From assembly GCF_026723765.1 (NCBI RefSeq), contig NZ_CP113524.1, forward strand, positions 124,001 to 188,000: a stretch of 64,000 bases of DNA, in the 5' to 3' direction. The notes under the pieces were generated by a model. It ran no database searches and was not told the DNA's origin. It saw only the letters and a list, made by a program, of their open reading frames with translations. Of this stretch, positions 25,848 to 34,540 are shown in pieces; within the stretch, counting starts at the first letter, position 1, and the number at the start of each line of letters is the position of its first letter. The translations under genes were made by a program, and so were the position numbers. This DNA comes from Lacrimispora xylanolytica (GTDB taxonomy: Bacteria > Bacillota > Clostridia > Lachnospirales > Lachnospiraceae).

Positions 25848-26057
25848 ATGGGAAATAAAGCATTAAATTACACAGCTCTGACCATTGCCATTATCGGCGC
25901 AGTAAACTGGGGACTGATAGGCTTCTTTAACTTTGACCTGGTTTCATTTATCTTCGGCAACATGACATGGATTACGAGGATTGTGTACGGCCTGGTAGGA
26001 ATCTGCGGGTTGTACCTGCTTACCTTTTATGGTCATAATGAGGCTAGAGCAGACTGA
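25848..26057 (+). CDS. DUF378-family small membrane protein
   Basis: A 69-residue protein after AAAAGGAGG. Two hydrophobic spans are visible (TALTIAIIGAVNWGLIGFF and IVYGLVGICGLYLLTFY) with the NWGLIGFFNFDLV motif typical of DUF378. The function of this family is unknown. Confidence 0.8.
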   Translation: MGNKALNYTALTIAIIGAVNWGLIGFFNFDLVSFIFGNMTWITRIVYGLVGICGLYLLTFYGHNEARAD

Positions 26058-26531
26058 TAATTGTTGGTTAAAAACGGAGGGCATTGCTGGGTGACCGTAT
26101 TTTATATGGGCATGTGGTGGTGCTCTTTTGTTGTGCGAGTAGGATAGTGGGATAGGAAAAGGGAGGTTGTTTGTAATGCATTCGGCCGGGTATGGAGTCA
26201 CTGTCCGGATCAAGAAAGGATTATATTAGACTGAAATTTCTAGATGTTATTTAATAGACTATAGCTCTAGGAAGTAACGCTGTACGAATTTCATTGCTAT
26301 TTACATAGTTGAGTGAGTGGTGTTAAAGTTATTGAAGATAAATTTTAGTTTTAGGAAATTTATCTTGTAATGGTAGTGAGGTTTTTATGGCTATAGAAAA
26401 TAGTTAGAGGTAAATAACTTATTTTTTTATGTAGGAGAACGATATTAATTAATAGGAAGAGTAATTAGAGGGGTTTCTTCTTAAGAACCTTTACAGATAG
26501 ATAAATTATGATTGATCAGGAGGGAATTTTA
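26058..26531. other. Intergenic region before the glycan island
   Basis: No gene is recognisable. An AT-rich perfect inverted repeat, AAGATAAATTT/AAATTTATCTT, spans 26335-26366 with a ten-base loop and may be a terminator or protein site. Base composition turns AT-rich here and stays so in the island. Confidence 0.5.
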
Positions 26532-27872
26532 GTGAAAATCAAGATCAACCTTTCACAGTGTATGATTGTTAAAAATGAAGAAAAAAATATAAGAAAAGCG
26601 TTATCCTGGGGAAAAAATATTGTTTGTGAACAGATTGTTGTGGATACCGGGTCTACTGATAGAACCGTGGAGATTGCGGAGGAGATGGGCGCAAAGGTTT
26701 TTCATTTTGAATGGATAGATGATTTTTCTGCGGCTAAGAATTTTGCTATTGAGCAGGCGTCAGGGAATTGGATTGCGTTTTTGGATGCGGATGAGTATTT
26801 TTCTGAGGAAGATACTAAGAAGATTTTGCCTTTGCTTGCGCAGGTGGAAGAGGAGAGACGGAAGCTTAAGATACCATTAATGATAAGATCGTCACTGGCT
26901 AATCTAGATGAGGAAGGTAGAACTACTTCAATTGCTACACAGGCAAGATTGTTCAGTAATGTCAAGAGTTTGAGGTACGATGGCAGTATTCATGAAACGC
27001 TCATGATAGGGGGTACAAAAGCGCCTAGAGCGTTTGAAGCAAGAGATATACTTACGGTTTACCATACAGGTTATTCAAACGCAGTTTACCAAGAAACACG
27101 AAAATTAGATAGGAATATTGCTATTTTACAAAAAGAAGTAGATAAAAATCCTCAGAATTATGAGGCATGGGCTTATCTTGGAGATTCTTTTCTAGCAAAC
27201 AAGCAGCTAAAAGAGGCAGAGAAGGCTTATAACTTGGTTGTAGAACATATGAGTCACGAATTGTTTCAGGAGCGTAGGGATTTTGTATTCTGTAATTTGT
27301 TAAAAATTAAATATTATAGTAATGTGGATGATGAAAGAGAACTTCTAGAAGTATATCAAAAATCTGTTGAATTTGCTTGTTTAGCACCAGATGCAGAATA
27401 TTGGATGGCTCTTTGGCTGCTAGATCGGGGTAAGCTGCAGCCAGGGATTGACTATATGGAACTGGCACTGCGTCGTCTTGAACTATATGATAGCGATGGT
27501 AATTTAGATATGGCTGGTTCACTTTCAAATGTATATGGAAGGCTTTTTGAAGCTTACAGATCATTGAATCAGGCTCAGGAGGCAGTTAAGTATGGTACTC
27601 TTTACTTGCGAATGGAGCCATATGGAGAAGATGTGCTAATGGAAATGATAAAATTATTTAAAGGAGGAGCAGAGGGTGAGGAAATTGCATCAGCTATCTT
27701 ATCATTTCTTTCCAAACTTTATGATTTGACCAGAGCTAAAAACAAGCTGTTTTTGATTAGAATAAGCCGAAGGCTTATGTTTAATGAATTAGAAAAGGGA
27801 GTATATGATTTGTTTACTCAGGAGGAAAAAGTTTTTTTCCATGAAAATGAGCGTGAAATACTTGGGACTTAA
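26532..27872 (+). CDS. GT2 glycosyltransferase with TPR-like C-terminus
   Basis: I choose GTG 26532 because AGGAGGG lies 7 bases before it; the frame continues to ATG 26508. Residues 1-220 are a GT-A domain of the SunS/SPBc2-type family: LSQCMIVKNEEKNI, VDTGSTDRTVEIAEEMGAKVF, the DxD-like FLDADEYF, and HETLMIGG. The rest is helical and TPR-like (NYEAWAYLGDSFLANKQLKEAEKAY). Relatives glycosylate proteins or make surface glycans. It lies just upstream of the flagellin gene, so flagellin glycosylation is a fair guess. Confidence 0.75.
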   Translation: MKIKINLSQCMIVKNEEKNIRKALSWGKNIVCEQIVVDTGSTDRTVEIAEEMGAKVFHFEWIDDFSAAKNFAIEQASGNWIAFLDADEYFSEEDTKKILPLLAQVEEERRKLKIPLMIRSSLANLDEEGRTTSIATQARLFSNVKSLRYDGSIHETLMIGGTKAPRAFEARDILTVYHTGYSNAVYQETRKLDRNIAILQKEVDKNPQNYEAWAYLGDSFLANKQLKEAEKAYNLVVEHMSHELFQERRDFVFCNLLKIKYYSNVDDERELLEVYQKSVEFACLAPDAEYWMALWLLDRGKLQPGIDYMELALRRLELYDSDGNLDMAGSLSNVYGRLFEAYRSLNQAQEAVKYGTLYLRMEPYGEDVLMEMIKLFKGGAEGEEIASAILSFLSKLYDLTRAKNKLFLIRISRRLMFNELEKGVYDLFTQEEKVFFHENEREILGT

Positions 27873-28024
27873 CATTTTTATTAAAATATTTAATTTAAGT
27901 CTTATGTATAAATAATATGTGACGATATAAGATATAGTCAAGTAAATTTGACTTTTTGTGGTTTGAACGTATGGTATTCAATCTTTCATTCAGGGCCCGA
28001 ATAAAAGATTTAGAATAAAAAAAT

Positions 28025-28060
28025 GGGGGAAAAGGAATTCCCCGTCATAATTCAAGGAGG
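28025..28060 (+). promoter_or_regulatory. CsrA-type hairpin in the flagellin mRNA leader
   Basis: GGGGA (28026-28030) pairs with TCCCC (28039-28043), presenting AAGGAA in the loop. A second GGA sits in the ribosome site CAAGGAGG (28053-28060). Two GGA sites, one in a hairpin loop and one on the Shine-Dalgarno, is the arrangement of the Bacillus subtilis hag leader repressed by CsrA. No csrA or fliW gene is in the window. Confidence 0.5.
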
Positions 28061-28067
28061 TTATTTT

Positions 28068-28907
28068 ATGAGAATTCAGCATAATATCGCAGCTTTAAAC
28101 TCTTACAAAAACTTAACAAGCAATAATGGTACTGTTGGCAAGAACCTTGAAAAGTTATCTTCTGGTTACCGTATCAACCGTGCAGGTGATGACGCTGCTG
28201 GTCTTGCTATTTCTGAAAAGATGAGAGCTCAGATCACAGGTCTTGAGACTGCATCTAAGAATGCTAGTGATGGTATTTCTTTAATCCAGACAGCAGAAGG
28301 TGCTATGACAGAAGTTCACTCTATGCTTAACCGTATGGTTGAACTGGCTCAGCAGTCTGCTAATGGTACCTATGAGAATACTGTAGATCGTGCAAATCTT
28401 CAGGCAGAATTTACTGAATTAAGTAAGGAAATTGATAGAATTTCTGATGGTACATCATTTAATGGTATGAAGCTGTTAAATGGTAATTTAGATGGTGCTG
28501 GTGCTGGTAAAACATTAACACTCCAGATTGGTGAGACATCTGATAATTATAATCAGATTGCAGTTACAATAGGAAAAATGAACAGTGCTTCATTAACCTT
28601 GAGTACTGCTAAGGTTGATTCTCAGTCTGCAGCATCAGCAGCTGTAAGTGTAATTAAAAAGGCAATTGATAAAGTATCTAGTGTTCGTGGTAAGCTTGGT
28701 GCTACTCAGAACCGTCTTGAGCATACAATCAACAACTTAAGCGTTGCATCTGAGAACATGACAGCAGCAGAGAGCCGTATCCGTGACGTTGATATGGCTA
28801 AAGAGATGATGTCCTATACAAAGAACAACATTCTTGTACAGGCTTCTCAGGCTATGCTTGCTCAGGCAAACCAGGTACCTCAGGGTGTTCTTCAGTTATT
28901 AAAGTAA
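28068..28907 (+). CDS. fliC: Flagellin
   Basis: ATG 28068 with AAGGAGG is the start; an upstream in-frame ATG (28023) lies in the leader hairpin. The 279-residue protein has the conserved D0/D1 ends: MRIQHNIAALNSYKNL, LSSGYRINRAGDDAAGLAIS, and at the C-terminus MAKEMMSYTKNNILVQASQ and VPQGVLQLLK. The surface-exposed centre (residues about 140-195) is short and Thr/Ser-rich, the usual place for O-glycans. The gene is followed by a terminator and then a large glycan gene island. Confidence 0.95.
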   Translation: MRIQHNIAALNSYKNLTSNNGTVGKNLEKLSSGYRINRAGDDAAGLAISEKMRAQITGLETASKNASDGISLIQTAEGAMTEVHSMLNRMVELAQQSANGTYENTVDRANLQAEFTELSKEIDRISDGTSFNGMKLLNGNLDGAGAGKTLTLQIGETSDNYNQIAVTIGKMNSASLTLSTAKVDSQSAASAAVSVIKKAIDKVSSVRGKLGATQNRLEHTINNLSVASENMTAAESRIRDVDMAKEMMSYTKNNILVQASQAMLAQANQVPQGVLQLLK

Positions 28908-28930
28908 TTATAATCTTTGATTATAATATT

Positions 28931-28970
28931 AAAAAGGGATTGTCACTTTATAGTGACAATCCCTTTTTTG
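28931..28970 (+). terminator. Strong flagellin terminator
   Basis: AAAAAGGGATTGTCACT and AGTGACAATCCCTTTTTT pair across TTAT. No gene is seen between it and 29191. Confidence 0.95.
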
Positions 28971-29190
28971 CGTAATAGGTAATTATTAAGATTGATTAAA
29001 AGGAAAAAAATGTATATACATAAATTATAGGAAGATATGTAATTATATGTTGTAATTTGTCGATATATTAATAGGATGTTAAACTGTTTGAGGTTTTGTT
29101 AATTTAAAGAGACTATAAGGAGTCGATTTTAGTGTTAAGCACGATAGTTTCATGTAATAAGTAGTTTTTTATTAAAAGGAGAGCTTCTTT

Positions 29191-30522
29191 ATGACAAGAG
29201 TAATTACATATGGTTCTTTTGATTTATTTCATGAAGGACACTATAAATTGCTTGAGAGAGCAAAAGCGTTAGGAGATTATTTGATTGTGGGGGTCACTAC
29301 CGAACAATATGATGAATCCCGTGGAAAATTAAATGTTGTAGACTCTATTATAGATCGAATTGAGAATGTAAAAAAAACTGGGTTTGCTGATAAGATAATT
29401 GTGGAAGATCATATTGGACAGAAGGTGGAGGATATTCATAAATACAGCATAGATATTTTTACCATAGGATCAGACTGGACGGGTGAATTTGATTACCTGA
29501 ACGACTTCTGCAAAGTAATATACCTAGATAGAACAAAAGAAATTTCCAGTACATTGTTAAGAAAACAAAAGTATCCTATCATAAAATTGGGAATAGTAGG
29601 AACCGGCCGTATTGCATCTCGATTTGTGCCTGAAGCAAAGTTTGTCAGTGGTATTGAAGCAATCAGTGCCTTTAATCCACATAAAGACAGCGCAAAAAGA
29701 TTTGCGGATCGTTTTGGAATTCAAGCATACTGGGAAAGTTTCAAAGACTTTTTAAAACCGTTAGATGCAGTATATATAGCATCTTTACATCAAACTCATT
29801 TTGAATATGCAAAGGCAGCTTTAAGTTTTGGAAAGCATGTTCTGTGTGAAAAACCCATGGCTTTGTCAAAAAATCAGGCTCTGGAATTATTTGCAATTGC
29901 AAAAGAAAATGATTGCCTGCTCATGGAAGCTATCAAGACGGCATATTGCCCAGGTTTTAATCAGCTTTTGGGAGTTGCACGAAGTGGTATAATCGGAAAT
30001 ATTGTTGATGTAGAAGCATGTTTCACCAGGATTGCAGATCCGGATACGAGAGAAAGTAGGGATCCTAATTTTGGAGGGGGATTTCTTGAATTTGGGAATC
30101 ATACCATGCTTCCCATTTTTAAGCTGTTAGGAACTCAATATAAAGATGTTAGTTTTAATAGTATTAAAAATGAAAACGGTATCGATCTGTATACAAAAGC
30201 TTCTTTTGTCTTTGAAAAAGGAATGGCGTTATCTAAAACTGGTGTTGCTGTAAAGTCAGAAGGGCAATTAATTATAGCAGGAACAAAAGGATATATACTA
30301 GCAGAATCGCCATGGTGGCTGACAAAATCCTTTGAAGTTCGCTTTGAGAACGCTTCTAAAAAGGAACAGTATACTGCAAAGTTTTTAGGTGATGGATTGC
30401 GTTATGAATTAAGTGAATTTGTGTCTCTCATTCATAATGGTGAAAGGAAATCTTATAAATTTACAGAAGAAGAGTCAATTGCAATGGCCAGAGTTATAGA
30501 GAAGTTTCTAATGCTAAGATAA
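29191..30522 (+). CDS. Fusion: cytidylyltransferase plus Gfo/Idh/MocA oxidoreductase
   Basis: Residues 1-130 are a TagD-like nucleotidyltransferase: YGSFDLFHEGHYKLLERA contains the HxGH motif, and SSTLLRKQ matches the family's second signature. Residues about 132-443 are a Gfo/Idh/MocA dehydrogenase: GIVGTGRIASRF for NAD(P) and the catalytic-region EKPMALS. The first half would make a CDP-alditol from an alditol phosphate; the second would oxidise or reduce a sugar or its activated form. The fusion implies two sequential steps for one building block. Specificity is not readable from sequence. Confidence 0.8.
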   Translation: MTRVITYGSFDLFHEGHYKLLERAKALGDYLIVGVTTEQYDESRGKLNVVDSIIDRIENVKKTGFADKIIVEDHIGQKVEDIHKYSIDIFTIGSDWTGEFDYLNDFCKVIYLDRTKEISSTLLRKQKYPIIKLGIVGTGRIASRFVPEAKFVSGIEAISAFNPHKDSAKRFADRFGIQAYWESFKDFLKPLDAVYIASLHQTHFEYAKAALSFGKHVLCEKPMALSKNQALELFAIAKENDCLLMEAIKTAYCPGFNQLLGVARSGIIGNIVDVEACFTRIADPDTRESRDPNFGGGFLEFGNHTMLPIFKLLGTQYKDVSFNSIKNENGIDLYTKASFVFEKGMALSKTGVAVKSEGQLIIAGTKGYILAESPWWLTKSFEVRFENASKKEQYTAKFLGDGLRYELSEFVSLIHNGERKSYKFTEEESIAMARVIEKFLMLR

Positions 30523-30779
30523 TAGAGTATTAGCCTTTAAAAAATTAAATATACAGATTATTCACTATCCTATATTATAAACACAACCATCTTATAATTG
30601 GTGTTTTGCTATTTTAATAAAAATTAAAACAATGTATATTAAGCTATTCTATGAATAATAAATGAACTTTTAACATGCCTTCGACTATGGAGATATTAAT
30701 AACTATAAACAGCTTAACTTAACTGTTGGTTGGGTAACTAAATGATCGAGAGGATCTATATTAAAACGGTGAATTATTT

Positions 30780-31505
30780 ATGAATATATGGGCGCATAGA
30801 GGCTGTAGTCAGATGTATCCAGAAAATACATTGCTGGCCTTTTCTAAAGCTAAAAGTATAAATAAACTTACAGGTATTGAGTTGGACATTCAAATGTCTA
30901 AGGATGGTCATATGGTTGTATTTCACGATGAACGAGTTGATCGAGTGACGAATGGTATTGGTGAAGTACGGCTGCATTCACTATCAGATTTAAAAAAATT
31001 AAGAATAAGAGCAGAAAATGGGATAGAAGAGAGAATACCTACGATAGAAGAAGTATTAGATTTGTTGGAACCAAGTTTTGAAAAAGGATTGAAATTAAAT
31101 ATTGAATTAAAAAATTCAGATTGCCCTTATGATGGCATGGAAGAGAAAATTATTGATTTAATTCATACAAGAGATGTACAAAATTATATTATATATTCCT
31201 CTTTTAGCGCAATATCATTAGAAAAAATAAAAAAAATTGATCCTTTAGCAGAGACTGGCATTCTGGATAGAAAGGTATCCGATTGTCTTTTTAAATTGAG
31301 AGGTGGCTGTGGAGCTACAGCACTTCATCCACATTGGAAAGATATAGATTTGGAAATTGATAAATTAAAAGGCTATAATGTAAGAGCATGGTTTACTGGC
31401 CATTTATATCCTGAAAAGCCAACAGGAGTAAAACTGAATTTAGAGGACCTTGAAAGTAAAGGGATAACGGACGTTTTTTTAAACGAGCCTGAGATTTACT
31501 TGTAG
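30780..31505 (+). CDS. Glycerophosphodiester phosphodiesterase
   Basis: A 241-residue GDPD domain: AHRGCSQMYPENT, ELDIQMSKDGHMVVFHDE (catalytic His and metal ligands), then IELKNS. It has no signal peptide, so it acts in the cytoplasm. The family splits glycerophosphodiesters into an alcohol and glycerol-3-phosphate. Here it could provide glycerol-3-phosphate or trim a phosphodiester-linked glycan. The 257-base gap upstream has a weak terminator-like hairpin near 30580-30607 and otherwise nothing. Confidence 0.85.
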   Translation: MNIWAHRGCSQMYPENTLLAFSKAKSINKLTGIELDIQMSKDGHMVVFHDERVDRVTNGIGEVRLHSLSDLKKLRIRAENGIEERIPTIEEVLDLLEPSFEKGLKLNIELKNSDCPYDGMEEKIIDLIHTRDVQNYIIYSSFSAISLEKIKKIDPLAETGILDRKVSDCLFKLRGGCGATALHPHWKDIDLEIDKLKGYNVRAWFTGHLYPEKPTGVKLNLEDLESKGITDVFLNEPEIYL

Positions 31506-31596
31506 AAATTTGGAAGTTAATACATGAATTAGTACAGATAATTAAAAGATTTAACTTTCTCATTTAGACTTTCAATATAAAAAAGGTGGGTGAAGA

Positions 31597-32319
31597 ATGA
31601 TGAACATAGCTATTATTTTTGCTGGTGGAATTGGTATACGTATGAATAATATTGAGAAGCCGAAACAGTTTCTCGAAATTTATGAAAAACCTATTATAAT
31701 AAGAACTCTAGAAAAGTTTGAACATTGTTCTGATGTTGATGGTATCATAATAGCATGCGTAAAAGAGTGGATTGATTATTTGCAAGATTTATTATTACGA
31801 TATAATTTTAAAAAAGTAGTATCTGTTATACCAGGGGGAAAAACAGGACAACTATCTATTTATAATGGCCTATGCGAAGCGCGTAATTTATATTCTGGTA
31901 AAGATACTATTGTATTGATACATGATGGTGTAAGGCCGATGATAGATGAAAATTTGATTACTAAAAATATTCACAGTGTAAAAGCGCATGGATCTGCTAT
32001 TACAACTTGTACAGTAAAAGAAACAGTATTGATTGTAAACAAAAATAATAAAATCGAAAATGTACCTACACGAGAATTATCAAGAATGGCAAAAGCCCCA
32101 CAGAGTTTTTACTTGAAGGATATTATAGAAGTTCATGAAATGGCTCTTAAAGAGGGGTGTAATGATTTTATAGATTCCTGTTCAATAATGAATTATTATG
32201 GCAAAGAAACTTATTTAGTAGATGGACCATCTGAGAATATTAAAGTAACAACACCTGATGATTTTTATATGCTAAGAGCCATGCTTGAATCACAAGAAAA
32301 CAAACAATTTATATTTTGA
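31597..32319 (+). CDS. IspD/TarI-like cytidylyltransferase
   Basis: The 240-residue protein has the IspD-family CTP-binding start (AIIFAGGIGIRM, KPKQFLEI), the GGKTGQLSIYNGL motif, HDGVRP, and the C-terminal PSENIKVTTPDDF. Related enzymes are TarI (ribitol-5-phosphate) and IspD. In a polysaccharide cluster next to a CDP-glycerol-type transferase, a sugar-alcohol phosphate is the likely substrate, giving a CDP-alditol. ATG 31597 and ATG 31600 are equally possible starts. Confidence 0.8.
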   Translation: MMNIAIIFAGGIGIRMNNIEKPKQFLEIYEKPIIIRTLEKFEHCSDVDGIIIACVKEWIDYLQDLLLRYNFKKVVSVIPGGKTGQLSIYNGLCEARNLYSGKDTIVLIHDGVRPMIDENLITKNIHSVKAHGSAITTCTVKETVLIVNKNNKIENVPTRELSRMAKAPQSFYLKDIIEVHEMALKEGCNDFIDSCSIMNYYGKETYLVDGPSENIKVTTPDDFYMLRAMLESQENKQFIF

Positions 32320-32336
32320 TTTGTGAGGTATTACTT

Positions 32337-33536
32337 ATGCAAGAAAAGGTATATTTAATTTATAGAAATTTTAAAGGATTGGTTACATCTATTGTTTTTT
32401 TGATGTTTAGAGTTTTTCCAATAAAAAAAAATAAGATAGTATTTTGTAATCTAGAAGGGAAAGGTGGGTATGGGTGTAATCCCAAGTATATTGCTGAAGA
32501 ATTAATATTACGTCTAAAAGAAGATGGCAATTTCAAGCTGTTCTGGATTGCAGATGATTTGACAAAAACATTTCCTAAAGAAATTAATGTTACTTCTAAT
32601 AAATTTTTTAGTAGGGTATATCATTTATGTACAGCAGAGATTTGGATAGACAATAGTAGGAAACATTTAGGCACTTTAAAACGTAAAAATCAAATATATA
32701 TACAAACATGGCATGGGGCGATCGGCTTTAAACCAGTAGGCAAGCTAAGAAAAGGTGAGTTTCCACACATAGCATATAAAGTTAGTAAGAATGATTCAAA
32801 AATGATCAACTATTTTCTTTCTAATTCAGAATGGTGCACAAGCATATGCGAAAATGGGTTTTTATATAGTGGCAATGTTATAAAAACAGGATCCCCCAGA
32901 TGTGATATTCTTATAAATCGAAAGAAAGATCAATATGAAAAAATTCGTGATAAATATCAATTGCCGACTAATGCTAAAATAGTTATGTATGCACCTACAT
33001 TTAGAGGCGGAAGTCAAAAGGCTCTACGAAAAGTTAGTATGAAGAATGTAAATATAGATTTTAAAACACTGATAAGTACGCTGGAAGAAGGAAATAATGA
33101 GGAGTGGTTTGTTTTTATTAGATTACACCCACAGATAAAAGATTGCTTTAAAGAGTATAATGTAGGTGAGCATTGTGAGAAGGTAATTGATGTTACTTTG
33201 GAAGACGATATGTATGAACTATTAGCAGGAGTGGATACTCTAATTACTGATTATTCAAGTGTTGGTTTTGATGCATCATTTATGAAATTACCAGTATTCA
33301 TATATGCAGATGATCTTGAAAAATACTCTTTAGAAAGAGGAGAATTATTATGGGATTTGGATTCTTTACCATTTCCTGTATCAACCAGTAATGAGGAACT
33401 TATAAATAATATAAAGACATATAATCAAAAAAAATATGAGGAAAGACTGAGTGGATTTTTTGAACAGGTCGGTTTATTGGAAGATGGAAATGCTAGCAAG
33501 AGAGTTGTGAATTTAATCGAGAGGTTAACTAAATGA
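32337..33536 (+). CDS. CDP-glycerol-type glycerophosphotransferase (TagB/TarF-like)
   Basis: The start is ATG 32337 (GTGAGGT upstream), not TTG 32316 inside the preceding gene. After a short hydrophobic N-terminus the protein shows the Glyphos_transf pattern: YIQTWHGAIGFKPVG, APTFRGG, FIRLHPQI and the C-terminal ITDYSSVGFDASFM with the substrate-binding Ser and Asp. This family transfers alditol-phosphate units from CDP-alditols, making phosphodiester bonds. It follows the TarI-like gene by 17 bases, and the next gene overlaps it by four bases. Confidence 0.85.
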   Translation: MQEKVYLIYRNFKGLVTSIVFLMFRVFPIKKNKIVFCNLEGKGGYGCNPKYIAEELILRLKEDGNFKLFWIADDLTKTFPKEINVTSNKFFSRVYHLCTAEIWIDNSRKHLGTLKRKNQIYIQTWHGAIGFKPVGKLRKGEFPHIAYKVSKNDSKMINYFLSNSEWCTSICENGFLYSGNVIKTGSPRCDILINRKKDQYEKIRDKYQLPTNAKIVMYAPTFRGGSQKALRKVSMKNVNIDFKTLISTLEEGNNEEWFVFIRLHPQIKDCFKEYNVGEHCEKVIDVTLEDDMYELLAGVDTLITDYSSVGFDASFMKLPVFIYADDLEKYSLERGELLWDLDSLPFPVSTSNEELINNIKTYNQKKYEERLSGFFEQVGLLEDGNASKRVVNLIERLTK

Positions 33537-34540
33537 TAAATCATGAGGCTTTAATTGAAAAGTTATCTAATAAAACAATATTACTTACTGGTGCATCTGG
33601 AACAGTTGGTAGAAATATAATAAGCTTAATTAATAAATACAATATAGAGAATAGTGCTCATATAACAATTTTTGCTTGTGTAAGGAATGAGAAGAAGATA
33701 ATCCCTTTCATTATGGACAAAGATTTTATTAGATTATATCCAGGAGATATTCTTGATAAATACTATTGGTCAACTATTGACACGTCTGTAGATTATATTA
33801 TTCATTGTGCTGCTAATACCAATTCAAAATTCATGATTACTAATCCAGTGGAAACTTTGGATGGAATAGTCATAGGTACAAAAAATGTATTGGAGTTCGC
33901 ACTTAGGTGTAATATTATGGGTATTCTTTATGTCTCTTCAATGGAGATTTATGGAGATTTACCTTTCTTAGACAGAAAAGTGTCAGAAAACGATATAGGA
34001 AAGATAGATATTTTAGCAGAAAGAAGTAGTTACCCGCTTGGTAAAAGATTAGCTGAAAATTATTGTTATTGCTATTATAAAGAGTTTGGTTTACCAATCA
34101 AAATCGTGCGTCTAGCACAAACATTTGGAAAAGGTATTACTGAAGAGGATAATCGAGTATATGTACAATTTGCAAAATCTGCAATAAGTGGATGTGATAT
34201 TATTCTTCATACAGGGGGTGAGTCTATGGGTAATTATGTTGATTCAGAAGAGGCAGTACAGGCGATGCTCCTAGTACTCCTAATGGGGAAAACGGGAGAA
34301 GCATATAATGTAGTAAATGAAGATAATTCTATGAGTATAAAAGAAATGGCAGAAATGGTAGCAAATAAAATTGCATCTTCTCGAATAGAAGTTCGTTACG
34401 ATATAAGTGATAATCATGGTTACTCAAAAATTAAAGGAGCTAGATTATCGGCAAGAAAAGTTGAAGAACTAGGTTGGAAAGCTACAATAAGTTTAGAAGA
34501 GATGTATAGAAAAACAATTGAGGAAATAGGTGAATTATAA
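33533..34540 (+). CDS. NAD-dependent sugar epimerase/dehydratase (extended SDR)
   Basis: The 335-residue product carries the NAD motif TGASGTVGRN, the catalytic Ser/Tyr/Lys (VSSMEIYGD and SSYPLGKRLAE), and a C-terminal substrate domain. It overlaps its upstream neighbour at ATGA. It belongs to the nucleotide-sugar epimerase group; whether the substrate is a CDP- or UDP-linked sugar cannot be read from the sequence. The neighbours favour CDP. Confidence 0.8.
   Translation: MINHEALIEKLSNKTILLTGASGTVGRNIISLINKYNIENSAHITIFACVRNEKKIIPFIMDKDFIRLYPGDILDKYYWSTIDTSVDYIIHCAANTNSKFMITNPVETLDGIVIGTKNVLEFALRCNIMGILYVSSMEIYGDLPFLDRKVSENDIGKIDILAERSSYPLGKRLAENYCYCYYKEFGLPIKIVRLAQTFGKGITEEDNRVYVQFAKSAISGCDIILHTGGESMGNYVDSEEAVQAMLLVLLMGKTGEAYNVVNEDNSMSIKEMAEMVANKIASSRIEVRYDISDNHGYSKIKGARLSARKVEELGWKATISLEEMYRKTIEEIGEL

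Noticed and set aside
27890-28022. Sigma-28 (SigD) promoter before the flagellin gene
   Set aside because: A CGATAT occurs near 27923, but no TAAA lies at the right distance upstream, so I could not support the match.
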